A stretch of 64,000 nucleotides of DNA from Erpobdella octoculata (Eukaryota > Annelida > Clitellata > Hirudinida > Erpobdellidae), in NCBI GenBank assembly GCA_963978895.1, contig OZ022238.1, positions 34,964,270-35,028,269 of the forward strand, written 5' to 3'. Under the pieces are notes generated by a model. That model saw nothing but the letters and a program-made list of their open reading frames with translations, made no database searches and was not told the DNA's origin. The translations under genes and the position numbers were made by a program. Below are positions 22,951 to 35,035 of this stretch, piece after piece. The first letter of the stretch is position 1. Each line of letters opens with the position of its first letter.

Positions 22951-25717
22951 AACGTTTATTATAGTGGTTTAGAAGACTTTACGCCTATAGACAACCACTT
23001 CGAATTAAAAATAAATAAATAATAATAAAAACAATAATAAATAGAATAAAATAAAATAAATAAAAAATGATAATAATAGATAAATAAACTAATAAAAAAA
23101 AAATAATTTGCATAAAAATCAGTATCCATGCTTGGATAGCGCTACTTTAAAAGATGTGGTAGTCTCAGATGCTACAGTGTCATCGTCCAAGTCATTCCAT
23201 ATATTTACCACTCTAGAACTAAAAAAAGCCTTTTTTATAGTTTTTTCTTGTTTTTTAAAAAGCTTGAATCTATGTCCCCTAGTGTTTTGAATCGGTGGTT
23301 GTTCAAAAAACATTGCTGGCGTTAAATCCTCTTTTCCTGTTATTATCTTGTAGGCTTCGATCAAGTCACCCCTACTTCTCCTTTTCTCTAGAGTTGTTAA
23401 GCCACGTTGTTTTAATCTTTCTTCGTAAAGTAACTGGCTTAAATGCTTAATCAACTTTGTAGCCCTCCTTTGTACCTTCTCCAACACTACGATGTCCTTT
23501 TTTAAAACAGGGCTCCAAGCTTGTACACAATATTCTAGATGTGGTCTAATCAAACATTTGTATAGCCTGATAATTATTTCCTGGTTTCGACTTATTATTG
23601 TTCTTTTGACCAATCCTAAAATCTTATTGGCTCGCTTTGCTGCTTCCGCACACTGTCTTAGTGGTTTGCCGCTATCGTGTACTATAACTCCCGGATCTCT
23701 TTCCTCTTCAGATGTCTTCAACAATATTCCTCCCATCTCATACTGAAACTCTTGATTACTATTACCCATGTGCATCACTGAGCATTTATCTACGTTGAAC
23801 ATCATTTGCCAGTCTAGGAACCATTGGTATATTTTTGCAAGATCTTTTTTTAAAATGTCGGCATCCAGCTCACACTCTATTTTCATGGATAACTTTGTGT
23901 CAGCAGCAAATTTCGAGACCTTTGAACAAGTCCCTATATCAAGGTCGTTAATGAACAGAGCAAATAGTAAAGGTCCCAAAACGGATCCTTGCGGTACACC
24001 ACTTTTTATGCTTTTCCACTCCGAGTATTTCCTTTTAATTCCCACTTATTGTCTTCTGTCAGCTAGCCATTCTTTGATCCATCCTCAAATATTACCTCCT
24101 ATTCCAGCAGCTTCTATTTTTCTCATCAACCGTGTATGTGGTACTTTGTCGAAGGCTTTGGCAAAATCCAGATAGACTATGTCTACAGGCGATCCTTTGT
24201 CTAAGTGGGTATAAACATTTTCAAAACAATCTAGCAAATTTGCTAGACATGATTTTTTTTTTTTTTTTTTTTTTTATAATAGTTTATAGTCCTTTACACC
24301 AGGTGTTTTAAGACTGAAATGGCTGTATGTAGGAAACACCTAAGTACTTCCTGTCGTGGATCATAATTTGTTCTTTTTAACTTTTCCCTCCTCCTTTCTC
24401 CAGGCTTGGGACTGGCTTGCAAATGCAAGGCGGAGTTTGCTAGACATGATCGCCTTTGTACGAATCCATGTTGGCTGTTTATCAAAATGCTGTGGTGTCT
24501 AATGTGATTCATTAATTTGAGCTGAATGATTTTTTCCATGACTTTGCAAATAATGCACGTGAGACTTACTGGACGATAGTTACTTGCCTCAGATCTGCTA
24601 CCTTTTTTAAAGAGTGGTACAATGATTGCATCTTTCCAATCACGAGGAATTTCTCCAGTTTTCAAGGACCTGTTCATTATTTCTGCTAACACATCGCATA
24701 TTTCGTGTCTTACTTCTCTTAAAAACATGAGATGTAATGCATCGATACCCGGACTTTTATCTGTTTTTAGGTCCTTCAAGTGTCTTTCAACGTTCCCTTT
24801 TGTGATAACCACATCAGTCATTTTCTCGTCTATTTTCCCTTAAACATGTTCACAGGTTCCGGTATGTTTTCTATGTCTTCTTCAGTAAAAACCGTACAAA
24901 AATAATTATTTAACATTTCAGCTACCTCTTCATCGTTTTCAACCACTTCGCTTAACTCATTTTTTAACGGCCCCCCTAGGTTTTTTGTTTTTGCTTACTT
25001 CGGACATACGCATAGAAACTTTTGCTGTCATTTTTTATATTATCCGTCAGCTTTTTATCATAATCAATTATGGCCCTTTTAATGCTTTTTTTGTCTCGTT
25101 TTTTTTCTTGACATATTTGTTGTGCAATTGTTGTTATAATTTGCTTTGAAAAAATTATAGCTAATATGAGAATTTATTTTCATGTTACAATCCTGCAATA
25201 TTATTTCAAATCTTACAATTTGGTGGTCACTAGAATGAAAAGGCTCTCCTACAGAGATGTTCTCTACAATGTTCTCATCTGAAGTTATTACCAAATCTAA
25301 TATATTTTTGTTTCTTGTTGGGTTCATGACATGTTGATGTAAAAATTCCCCATTAATACAATCCAAAAATTTATTATCTTGATGTCTTTCTCCTTCCATG
25401 TTTATCCAGTTTATATGATAATTGAAATCTCCCATTATCAATACAGATTCCTGGCTAACCCTACCCAATAATTCACACAAACCATTATCCACACTTTCAT
25501 CTACATTTGGGGGTCTGTAGCAAACACCTATTAGTAAACTGTTTTTAGCTCCATGCTGTATATCACACCAAAGACTTTCTTTAAACTTATCGCTTGATAT
25601 ATCTTTTCTTTCCACTGCCTTTATTTCATTTTTAACATATAAAATTATACCACCTGCACAGTGTAGCAGATTTAAGCGACAGAACCTTACATTCATGCAG
25701 GAATTGTCGTTGTCCAC
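22951..25717 (-). mobile_element. LINE (CR1/L2-like), truncated in its endonuclease domain
   Basis: Reading from 25717 downward: the C-terminal part of an apurinic endonuclease (SLLIGVCYRPP, LIMGDFNYHINW, SDHQIVRF), then reverse transcriptase fingers and palm (TDKSPGIDALHLMFLREV, SNYRPVSLTCIICKVMEKII, INSQHGFVQRRSC), a nested SINE, VYLDFAKAFDKVPH, SGVPQGSVLGPLLFALFIND, FAADTKLSM (catalytic box FAAD in place of FADD) and the C-terminal LIRPHLEYCVQAWSP block. Frame breaks near 24990, 24830 and 24050 make it inactive. Its 3' UTR passes directly into the GAGAT array. Confidence 0.9.
24254..24435 (-). mobile_element. SINE-like element with poly(A), copy 2 (nested in LINE)
   Basis: 182 bp including a 23-base T run (A tail on the minus strand). 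It interrupts the reverse transcriptase frame and is flanked by a perfect 15-bp target-site duplication, tttgctagacatgat, at 24239-24253 and 24436-24450. The duplication is direct proof of insertion into the LINE. Confidence 0.93.
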
Positions 25718-25727
25718 ACCTCAGACT

Positions 25728-26045
25728 CTTTTTACACACTTTTACTTAACTTGATCTCTGTCTGTCTGTCTATCTATCTGTCTATCTGTCTGTCGTTAAA
25801 TTTTGCAATCGATTTTAAACTAACTTTCCGATGAGCTAGAGACTTCAAAATTTAAACATACCTCCGAACTAATTAACAATGCATTCTATCAAATTTTCGG
25901 ATTGATTGGACGAAATTTAATTAAATAATTATTTGTGATGTTTTCGTCGAACTATTTATTTTCTATGCTAATATGCCTGTTGTTTATGTAACAAATGATC
26001 ACTTGAATAGTGTTAAAATATAAAAGTGTGTTTTTAAAAAACTTT
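25728..26045. mobile_element. MITE with imperfect terminal inverted repeats, copy 1
   Basis: Starts ttttacacacttttacttaa and ends aaaagtgtgtttttaaaaaa, which are inverted matches. The inside contains (GTCT)n and caaattttgcaatcgatt-like sequence. A second copy lies at 57688-57973 and a fragment at 47468-47545. No coding region. Confidence 0.75.
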
Positions 26046-26533
26046 GTCTTTTGCTTTACTTGTTAGTTATAAATCTATAAACAGTTCTGACATTGAAATG
26101 ATTTGCCAACTCTATGGAGCTGATGCCAATGCAGTCGCAGCTGAACTGTCAGACTTCAAAACAACGTTCTGTTTTCTGTCTCAAAATAGCACTACTACTA
26201 AAACGTTCTATCCTGTTTAAAAATAGCAGATGGTTAGTTTGAGTGAAAGGCGCCCCACGTTTCAAGTTTTAAAAATTTATGGCTTATCTGTTGAACGAAT
26301 GTCCACAATTAATGCATGCCTCCATTAAGACATTTCTCACACAGCCAAGAGAAAAATTATTTTCTTCTTTTCAGTTCACAAAAACGTGGTATTTTAACAA
26401 GTTTTTTTAAATATTTTATTTTACGTGATTTCCATTCCTTTTTCTAATTCCATTCCAAATTTAATTTCTATTTCCAATTCCCATTCCAAACAAAAAATAA
26501 TTTTTATTTAAATTCCTAATTCAATTACCATTA
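26046..26533. other. Intergenic, AT-rich
   Basis: No gene or repeat recognised. A run of attccattcc-like imperfect repeats lies at 26440-26530. Confidence 0.4.
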
Positions 26534-26935
26534 ATGGAAATAACACTACCTACCATTGAAGCAGATCCAATACGGTCAACTCCAGTGGTAAAACTGAATG
26601 AAATTTTGCAATCTGAACCCGACGTTATATGTCAAGAGAACAAACCGGAAAATTTTCCTTGTAGCATTGAATCCACCGTCTGTGATTGAATTCCTCCAAC
26701 AGAACCAATTGAAATGTCTCAGACTGAAAAATTGGAGACTGTTCCATGTGATGCTGAACCTAATGTCAAAATTTCTATTTGCCCCATTCAACCAATCTTA
26801 GCGGAAACTACTTTGCCAAAGCCATCAGAAATAGTCTATGAAATCCCCGAGCTCCCTACTTCTTTGCCACCGCCACCGGATATGGATTCGGTTGAAATTC
26901 TTGAGCAAGAGGTGGTTGAACTAGCTTGTACTCAG
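26534..26935 (+). CDS. Unrecognised Pro/Glu-rich reading frame with one internal TGA (possible exon or pseudogene)
   Basis: One frame runs from ATG 26534 to a good donor (ACTCAG|gtaaaa, after 26935) with a single in-frame TGA at 26687-26689. The composition is acidic and proline-rich (for example ELPTSLPPPPDMDSVEILEQ near the end), with spaced TP/EP motifs and no known domain. The even composition on both sides of the TGA suggests one coding exon with a nonsense change, though a chance ORF is possible. No partner exon was found. Confidence 0.35.
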
Positions 26936-27387
26936 GTAAAAAAATGTTGATTTTGAATCATCTGAAAATTATTTTTTGACAAGACTTTCTTTTTTAAACA
27001 GCACATGACCGAGCGCTCTCGTTTTAGATACTAAATAGCATTTATAATGTTAGTTGATTGATTTCCTTGAATTTGCAGAACTGGTGCGATTTAAAAAACA
27101 CCTAGGTACATGTTACTTTTTTTGTTTATTTTTATGCATCTGTAAATACTAAAATATAAGTAAAAAAGCACACTTTTTTCGATTTCCTCAATAATAAAAT
27201 CCAATGTGATAACACGAGAACACAGAAACATTTAATTGTTCATACGTTTAATACTATCGTGGACCATGATGGCATGAAAAATCAATTGAATAAATTACGT
27301 TTTGAAAATGAATTTAATTTTTAAATTAAGTAATAAAACCCAATGATTTAATAGGAATAATTTTTTAACTCAATTGTTGTTCGTTGT
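26936..27387. other. Intergenic, no gene seen
   Basis: AT-rich DNA between the Pro-rich frame and the 3' end of the membrane-protein gene. An aataaa-like tttatt on the plus strand near 27345 could serve the minus-strand gene. Confidence 0.4.
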
Positions 27388-28300
27388 TCAGTGAACTTCG
27401 TCCAATCTATGTTCTGTTTCTACAACTTCTGCGTCTTTCGAGTAATGTTCACCAAACTCACTCGGTTCTAAAATTGTCGAATGTCTTGAAAAAGTTGGGA
27501 AGAATTGTTCTTCTTTCTTAGACCTTCGAGGTTTATGATGACTTGAACACAAAGCAACAACAGCTGTAATTGTCAGAGCAACCGCACCGAGTCCCAATCC
27601 AAAAAGGACGACATAAGCCGGTCTCATGCCAAGCATGTAAATATTCTTTTGGCTTGTTCGGCCTTAAAAGTTAAGATCAAAAAACAATTTATCAGAAAGT
27701 TGATTTAATTTGGCTATATGAAAACTGAAAAAACTTGCTTTTTTGAGGGATTGGAATATATGGCATGACAGATCTATTGTAATGATAAACATTTTCTTCA
27801 TATTGCAATAAACCTGTACCTGTCACAATCCAACATGTTTTATTTGACTGCAACCAGTCAATACTTTTGCAAAGCAGATTTCCAAGGCATGACACAATAC
27901 AGCTCTGCAAGCTTTCTGCAGAATTCACAAATTTGTCGGCCGTTGAAGAATAGTTGACATCTGGAGTCCATGTTTCGGTAAGAAAATCTCCTATTTGAAA
28001 AAAAACTTGTCAATAGTAATATTTTAATCTCATTTTTCCAAATTTAAAAAGTTTAAAAACCCGCGCAGAGGCTTGTATTGCGAACGAAAATGTAGTGATG
28101 AATACCAGGCTCCCGTTTTTCGTCTTCATCAAATATTGGAAATACAAAGCAGCCAGGTTCGTTATAATCATAGTCAAATCCAATGCAATAAGTATTATTC
28201 TCGAGACACCAGTTGTAGCATTCACTAAAACTATATAATTGCAATTGTATTCCACCATATACGCGGTAATCAGTCACCTTGATCTCGATAAGACAGTCAC
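27388..28300 (-). CDS. Type-I membrane protein with PAN/apple-like cysteine-rich modules, last three exons (5' end not found)
   Basis: Exons on the minus strand, phases consistent: 28300-28061, 27990-27735, 27652-27388. The first encodes a secreted-type module with CLIEIKVTDYRVYGG, SFSECYNWCLENNTYCIGFD and GCFVFP, a cysteine spacing like PAN/apple domains. The second has AESLQSCIVSCLGNLLCKSI and WIVTGTG, a second related module. The last exon has a membrane span (AYVVLFGLGLGAVALTITAV then ALC), a basic stop-transfer KPRRSKKE and an acidic cytoplasmic tail of about 50 residues. Probably a surface receptor or adhesion protein. The signal-peptide exon should lie above 28300 but was not identified. 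The donor of the middle exon (AGCAA|gttttt) is weak. Confidence 0.65.
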
Positions 28301-29550
28301 CTGACGGAAAAATAATAAACAAGTAGTTTTTATTAAAAAAAAAGGTTTGAAGCTGTTTAAAAAATCGGTTTATTATTTTACGTTTTATTGTCAAAAACGG
28401 AAAAAAAACTTAAAAAAAACCCGGAAACCGCCGGGTTACCTGCTAGTAGAAAAACAAAACAAATGGATAAATAGATAATAATAGTATATCTTCGGACAAA
28501 ATTATTTGTAGACACAACAATTCTCTGATTTTTGTTAGTCGCAGTTATTCCAATGTATTTGAATTCTTTTTCGACTAAATAAAGTTAAACTGGCGTTAAA
28601 ATAACGATGAAAATAGTGTACAAACTGTTTTGTTTTATTATATTATCAACTTATAGCAGATTATTTGATAACAATTTGAGTAACCGTAAGGTAAATAAAT
28701 ATGCACGTTGGGTACGCACACGCCATAAAAACATACTAAAATGACCCAATGTTGTCTTTAATTTCAACGGGCCGACCGGGCCTCGCTTCTCCTCAGTGGC
28801 GTAACATGAGTTAGTGTCACCCAATTTTGGTAACTCATGGGAGCACGCCTTTACGATTTTCAGGTCCTTGGGCATAAAAAACGCATAAAAACAACTACAC
28901 TGTGTCATAAAATCACAGACAGTAGAGCCCTAAGCTGTTTAAGTTTCATGGTACAGTTAGGAACGGTCAGGTGAGGTCTGGTCTGGCGAAGATCGGTGAG
29001 GCACGGTAAGGTTACGTGGGGTCGTGTTAAGTCTGGTAAAATTAGGGGTAAAATCTGATGAAGTTGTGAGATCCGGTAAAGACATGTGTGTATGTTAAAT
29101 TGTACGTGAAAGCTCTACTGCTGGTTGTAGTGAAGATAGACATGTGTGTATGCGAGTATGCGTGTAGAAGCTGACGTGTTTGTTATTGTGAAAAAAATAA
29201 ACGTGGTGATGTTTATGTAAATATGAATGTGGAAGCTTACCAGTTGATTATTGATATTAGAGGAGCCAGCGTGGGTGTTATTTGATTATTATTTACACCT
29301 ATAACTATGTTTCTAGATGTTTGCAAACCTAGTATAAAATATAAAAAAACAATTTAGTAATATTAAAGTCTCGGGTTCGGGTTTACGTTTTTTTTTTCAA
29401 AACCGAGTTCGGGCTTACGATTTTCGCAAAAACCAGGTTTGGAATTCATGGATTAATCTTAACCCACAACTAATTCAAGAGCATGATTTCAGCACCTGTA
29501 CCCGACGGTTTGCTCCTATCCGAGGGTCAGGTGGGTTAGGTCTCAAACTT
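28301..29550. other. Intergenic or intronic, degenerate simple sequence
   Basis: 28795-28805 (cagtggcgtaa) looks like a hAT terminal repeat. 28960-29050 is an imprecise ggtnaggtctggt array. 29360-29450 contains gttcgggttt/accgagttcggg units akin to the CCCGAA arrays further on. No exon was recognised. Confidence 0.4.
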
Positions 29551-29571
29551 GTGGGCCCATTTAGCAGAACA

Positions 29572-29747
29572 TTTTTTTTTTTTATAATAGTTTATAGTCT
29601 TTTACACAAGGTGTTTTAAGACTTAAATGTCTGTATGTTGGAAGAACCTAAGTACTTCCTGTCGTGGATCATAATTTGATCCTTTTAACTTTTCCCTCCT
29701 CCTTTCTCCAGGCTTGGGACTGGCTTGCAAAAGCAAGGCGGAGATCT
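29572..29747 (-). mobile_element. SINE-like element with poly(A), copy 3 (inserted at the tail of a tRNA-SINE)
   Basis: Same family as 24254-24435. It is flanked by a 12-bp direct repeat tttagcagaaca at 29560-29571 and 29748-29759. The right-hand repeat belongs to the tail of the tRNA-derived SINE that follows, so one SINE inserted into or beside the other. Confidence 0.9.
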
Positions 29748-29893
29748 TTTAGCAGAACAACCAGAAGCGGCCATTTATAGGCGCCCACCAACACCCCTTG
29801 CAGACGCTGGTGACGCCGGTGGGATTCGAACTGCCGAACTTCAGGTCCACAGGCGAATGCCTTACTGCTATAGCACCAGCGCCATCAGTTGAA
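29748..29893 (-). repeat. tRNA-derived SINE, fuller copy
   Basis: Minus strand: A-box-like tggtgctatagcagtaaggc (29861-29880), then B box ggcagttcgaatccc (complement of 29821-29835), then a tRNA-unrelated tail caccagcgtctgcaaggg. Spacing of the two boxes fits a tRNA-type pol III promoter. No intact tRNA cloverleaf is present, so this is a SINE and not a tRNA gene. Confidence 0.75.
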
Positions 29894-30369
29894 CTCAATC
29901 GTCAGGTCGTATGATGCATGATTGATTGTGGTAAATATCTCGCAATAAAAATGATGGCATATCAATGTCACAGCTCGAAGTTTGGAAAATTTCTGAATTT
30001 GTACAAGCTGTTAGCGAAACACAATCCTAATGCTAAAATTTACTTGGAAAAGCTAGATTCTGACCAAACAAATAAAAAGCATTCATAGGCGTAGGGGAGT
30101 TTGATGCGGTGGGGGGGGAGGCAAACACGGTTTCTGCCTGAAAAAATACAAGTCATTTGCAATCATGACATGACCGTTTCTTTGTGGCATGTATTTTACA
30201 TTTTAAAAGCAAAAAATAAACATTTATTATAACAAGCTTAGCAAATTTTCATTAATATTGTAAAGAGGCAAAGGCAATATATATTTTTGATTTAAAACAG
30301 AAATGAGTCTCTGTTCTTTCGTTTGCAAAAAGTGTCTATAATTTGGTTCATTTGCAGTTGAAGTATGGA

Positions 30370-30929
30370 ATTTGTAGCAACACGTTAGATGTTCATAATT
30401 GCAAGACTATTGAGTCCCTCTTGTACTACGCAAGTATGTTCCATCCTCCGGAGTCCACTGAAAGATCGTTCTGAAGAACATGAAGTTGCGGGAATTACAG
30501 CAAGTATGTGTGCTACCTTCCAGAACACTGAAAGAACCCTATTCAGGCCATAACGCCACATAGTTTGGACAAGTTCTGCAGCAGACTATAATTTCTTGAA
30601 ATCTTTCTCAAGCGTTACAGCACAGCTGGATTCCTCTATGAATTTTAAAATATTTTTTTTTCACTTTTAAGAAGATCAACGTCAATGCTGTAGTGTGCTC
30701 AGAAACACTTTTATAGCTTTTTTGTTCTGGGTATGTGTTGAGAGCAACAGAAAAAATCTTGATCTTTTTTTCGAATTGTGATTTCAGTTCAGTAGTCACT
30801 ATATCCAGACTTAAGTATTATTACTTAAGTTAGCCGAAACACGGTAATAGTCTTGCTCAGAGTGAAAATGTTGATCACCACCACTTCTTTTGCCCACCAG
30901 TGCTTGTAGTCGCTGAGGTTGTTTATTTT
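30370..30929 (-). pseudogene. ZMYM1-like hAT transposase remnant, C-terminal part
   Basis: Minus strand 30510-30389 reads ILAVIPATSCSSERSFSGLR then RMEHTCVVQEGLNSLAIM, the hATC signature. Upstream, 30929-30608 gives PQRLQALVGKR and TTELKSQFEKKI, as in ZMYM1-type hAT proteins. Stops break the frame. The same gene continues beyond the inserted hAT element at 35586-35847. Confidence 0.8.
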
Positions 30930-31436
30930 TCCGTGGCTAGGGATGTCACGGGTACCCGACCCAAACCCGAAGTTCGGTATTACCCGGTTTTTTGACTACC
31001 CGAACCCAAACCCGAACTTTTGAAAACGTGAAAACCAAACCCGAACCCGAACTTTCTGAAAATTAAAACCCGAACCCGAATTTTTGAAAAAGAGAAACCC
31101 GAACCCGAAATTTTAAAAACGAGAAACCCGAACCTAGTGTTTAAAAAATTAAAACCCGAACCCCGAGTTTGAAAATATTAAAACAATCCCTGAGTTTTCA
31201 AAACTTGGTACATCTAAGGAAATCTAGTATTAAAAATCCTTTTCAGTCATTTTGTTTCACGAACAGCATTTTTTCTGCAGTATGATTCAATCAGAGTAGC
31301 GCATCTCAACAGTTGCCCCATATATATATATATATATTTTTGTTTCATTGTTCATAAAATGTTTTATTGTCGATATTCATATAGTTTATTTTGAGTAAAA
31401 TAAAATCATTATTATCCGCCTATCAAACATTACAAA

Positions 31437-32362
31437 TGGCTAACTCAACAGGTTATGGGTCCAGGATGCGTCCAAATTTAATGTTTGATGACGATGAAAG
31501 AAAGTACGAAATGTGGGAAATAACATTTTTAGGGGTTATGAGGATACAGAAACTCCGCGAAGTATTCGAATGTACTACTGAACCAGATGCTGAAGAAAAT
31601 GCTGATGCATTTGCAGAACTCGTTCAATGCCTAGCTAGATGATAGAAGCCTTTCACTAGTCATCCGAGATGACAGAGACAATGGTAAAAGAGCACTGGAA
31701 ATCCTGCGGGAACATTATTTAGGTAAGTCAAAACCTAAAATTATATCGTTGTACACAGAATTAACTATCCTTTCGAAGTCAGAAAATGAAACTACAACAG
31801 ACTACATGCTACGAGCTGAAACAACAGCATCATTATTAAAAGAGCTGGAGAAGTAGTAAGTGATGGTTTACTAATAGCTATGATCCTGAAAAGTCTACCA
31901 GTGACATACAAGACTTTCTGTACAGTCACAACACAGAAAGACAAAGAGCATACTTTTGCAGAATTCAAAGTTGCTTTGCGAAGTTTTGAAGAAAATGAAA
32001 AGCATGCCCACCCACTTCATCATGAAGACACAGTAATGGTAAATGATGCAAAACCCTTACAGTGTTTCATATGCCGAAAATATGGACACAAATCCTTTGA
32101 ATGCAAAAAGCGTAAAGAACAAAATCAAACAATTAAAAAATGGTGTGAAGTATGCAGAAGAACATCGCACAGTATAACAGAATGTAAAATTAAAGAACAC
32201 AGTGCAAAGTCTGTCACAGAGGGCAAGCCGACCGAAGAACAATTAGATTCATTCTTATTCAAAGTATCTGAAAATCAGAACATTGATCGTGACAGTCTCC
32301 TTGTTGATTGTGGTGCCACAACTCATATTGTCACCGACAAATCAAAGTTTGTATGTTTTTAA
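31437..32362 (+). pseudogene. Copia gag and protease segment
   Basis: The gag start is ATG 31437 (MANSTGYG). Frames are broken at 31640 and 31858. The second part (31880-32362) carries a CCHC zinc knuckle CFICRKYGHKSFEC and a second, imperfect Cys/His cluster CEVCRRTSHSITEC, then the protease active site LLVDCGATTHIV, where copia elements usually have DSGA. It stops at 32360-32362. Confidence 0.85.
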
Positions 32363-32699
32363 TAAAATTTTAAACCTGATAGTCACTGCATAGAACTGGC
32401 AGATGGCTCAAGATCAACTGGAATCGTGCAAGGTCGAGGTACAGCCAAAGTCTGCATACAAAGTCTAGATGGAAAACTTAGAAAAGTCAACCTAGAGGAT
32501 TCATTATATGTCCCGTCATATCAACAGGATATTTTTTTCTGTTCAGGCAGCAACGGAAAAAGGGAGCAACTATAAATTTCAGTCCGCATTCTGCAGAACT
32601 TGTTGCTCAAAATGGTACTATTTTTAATATTTGCAAATCCGGAAAGCTGTACTATCTGAACAATGTTGCTGACAGAACTAACAATAAACACAGCCTGTA

Positions 32700-33656
32700 T
32701 GAGTGGCACTTGATCCTTGGTCATTGCAACGTCAGAGACATCTTGAAACTGGAATCTGTTGTCGATGAAATGAAAATAACCGACAAGTCAGAATTTCAAT
32801 GTAAAGTTTGTATTCTTGGGAAGATGACACAGTCTTTCAACAGCCAAAGAACAGTTGGAACTTGTTCATTGTTATTTAAGTGGTCCTGTTATACCTACAG
32901 CAAGAAACGGTTTCAGATACGCTGCTTGTTTTGTTGATGACCTATCTGGAGCATGTACCGTTTATTTTCTACGTCAGAAATGTGATGTTATTCATGCTGC
33001 AGAGAAATTTTTGGCTGAGTGTGCACCTATTGCAACAGTTAAACGTATGTATGAGAACCGATAATGGAACAGAATTCACAAATAAAGAAATCAAATCATT
33101 GATGCTGAAGCATCGAATCAAACATGAAAAATCTGCGCCCTATTCGCCACATCAAAACGGAACCGTTGAACGAAGCTGGCGATCATTGTTTGAAATGGCG
33201 AGATGTTTGCTAATCCAATCTCAACTGCCAAAGGAACTGTGGACATATGCCGTACGTGCTGCAGCATACACACGTAATTGATGCTTTTGTCCACGAACTG
33301 GCAGAACACCGTATGAAAGTTTGACCGACAGAAAGCCTGACCTGTCCCGCATGTCTGTGTTTGGTTCAACATGCTATGCTTTTGTACAAGATAAGAAGAA
33401 ACTTGACCAGAGAAGCGAGAAAGGCGTATTTCTAGGGTATGATCATGAAAGCCCTGCTTATCTCATATATTTCAAGAATTCTGGAGTTGTGAAGAAATCA
33501 AGATGTGTGCGTTTTACAAACAAATTTAATTCAAATGAAAGCGAAGTTGTTTTTAACAATTATTCTCATGACTACTTTAATCGAAAACAGACTGTTATTG
33601 AAACTGAAACTCCAACACAAAATGAACCTGCAACTGAGATTGTAAAATTACTTTAA
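32700..33656 (+). pseudogene. Copia integrase segment
   Basis: Pieces in three frames: YEWHLILGHCNVRDI and CKVCILGKM (HHCC zinc region) at 32698-32830; DDLSGACTVYFLRQKCDVI at 32935-32993; RTDNGTEFTNKEIK and PYSPHQNGTVERSWR of the DDE core at 33050-33190; PDLSRMSVFGSTCYAFV and GVFLGYDHESPAYLIY at 33345-33470. Frameshifts at about 32860 and 33050 and a stop at 33281 disable it. Confidence 0.85.
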
Positions 33657-33830
33657 ACAAAAGCAGATGAAAGAAGTGATGAAAATGCACAAACAGAAAC
33701 CCGAAATAATTCAAATTTAGATCCATTTGTTCGCAAGTATCCTAAACGAAACATAAACAAACCAAAGTATCTGAGTAACTATGTTCTCAACGATGACTCA
33801 ATTAGTACTAATATTCATTACTGCTATAAA

Positions 33831-34322
33831 ATGTCCGATATACCAAATACGTACAATGAAGCCATATCTTCTTTAGAATCTAGATACTGGAAACAGGCCA
33901 TGTCTGAGGAAATGAATTTGCTAACGAACAATGATACTTTTGAGCCATGCCTACTACCTGAGGGTCGTAAAGTAATTAAAGGTCGTTGGGTCTATGCTGT
34001 CAAGCTTGGACCAGACGGTGGTGAGCAGTATAAAGCCCGATATGTTGCCAAAGGTTATTCGCAAGTAAAAGACATCGACTACACAGAAACCTTTTCACCA
34101 CCTGTTCGAGCGCAATTGAATTATCAAAGAATCCTGTTTTTTCATCAAAGATCGAAACATATCGATATCAAGTATCATTTCATCCGATCAGAAGTGGCAA
34201 GTGGTTTCATTCAACCGAAGTACATTCCGTCCGAGAAGAACATTGCAGACATGTTTACAAAACCGTTGTCTACTGACAAACTGAGAATTTTCATTCCAGT
34301 TATTATGAATGTTCTGGAGTAA
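33831..34322 (+). pseudogene. Copia reverse transcriptase with internal deletion joined to RNase H end
   Basis: 163 open codons. The first part is the normal RT start (YWKQAMSEEMNLL, KGRWVYAVKLGPDGGEQYKA, RYVAKGYSQVKDIDYTETFS). At about 34110-34130 it jumps to the C-terminal RNase H region (SKHIDIKYHFIRSEV, IPSEKNIADMFTKPL). The catalytic YVDD palm is therefore absent, although the frame stays open across the junction. Confidence 0.85.
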
Positions 34323-34366
34323 AGGTTATGACATGACATTTGACACGATATAGTTTAAGAGGGAGT

Positions 34367-34884
34367 GTTGAGTTTAAACTTATATGTGTCAACAAATTAG
34401 GATTTTCTATAATAGATATATATATATTATATATAATATAATATAATATAATATGATATAATATAATATAATATAATATAATATAATATAATATAATATA
34501 ATATAATATAATATAATATAATATAATATAATATAATATAATATAATATAATATAATATAATATAATATAATATAATATAATATAATATAATATAATATA
34601 ATATAATATAATATAATATAATATAATATAATATAATATAATATAATATAATATAATATAATATAATATAATATAATATAATATAATATAATATAATATA
34701 ATATAATATAATATAATATAATATAATATAATATAATATAATATAATATAATATAATATAATATAATATAATATAATATAATATAATATAATATAATATA
34801 ATATAATATAATATAATATAATATAATATAATAAATATAATATAATATAATATAATATAATATAATATAATATAATATAATATA

Positions 34885-34953
<69 letters not shown>

Positions 34954-35035
34954 CCTAAAATGTTTTATTATTGTTGTTATTCATGTAGTTTATTTTGAGT
35001 AAAATAAAATCATTATTATCCGCCTATCACACATT
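34367..35035 (+). repeat. Right LTR of the copia element, swollen by an (ATAAT)n array
   Basis: Starts tgttgagtttaaactta after a purine tract (agaggga). 34425-34888 is about 90 copies of ATAAT with two interruptions, then TA to 34949, then the conserved LTR 3' part. The matching left LTR end (31316-31430) has only a short TA run at this place. Confidence 0.8.
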
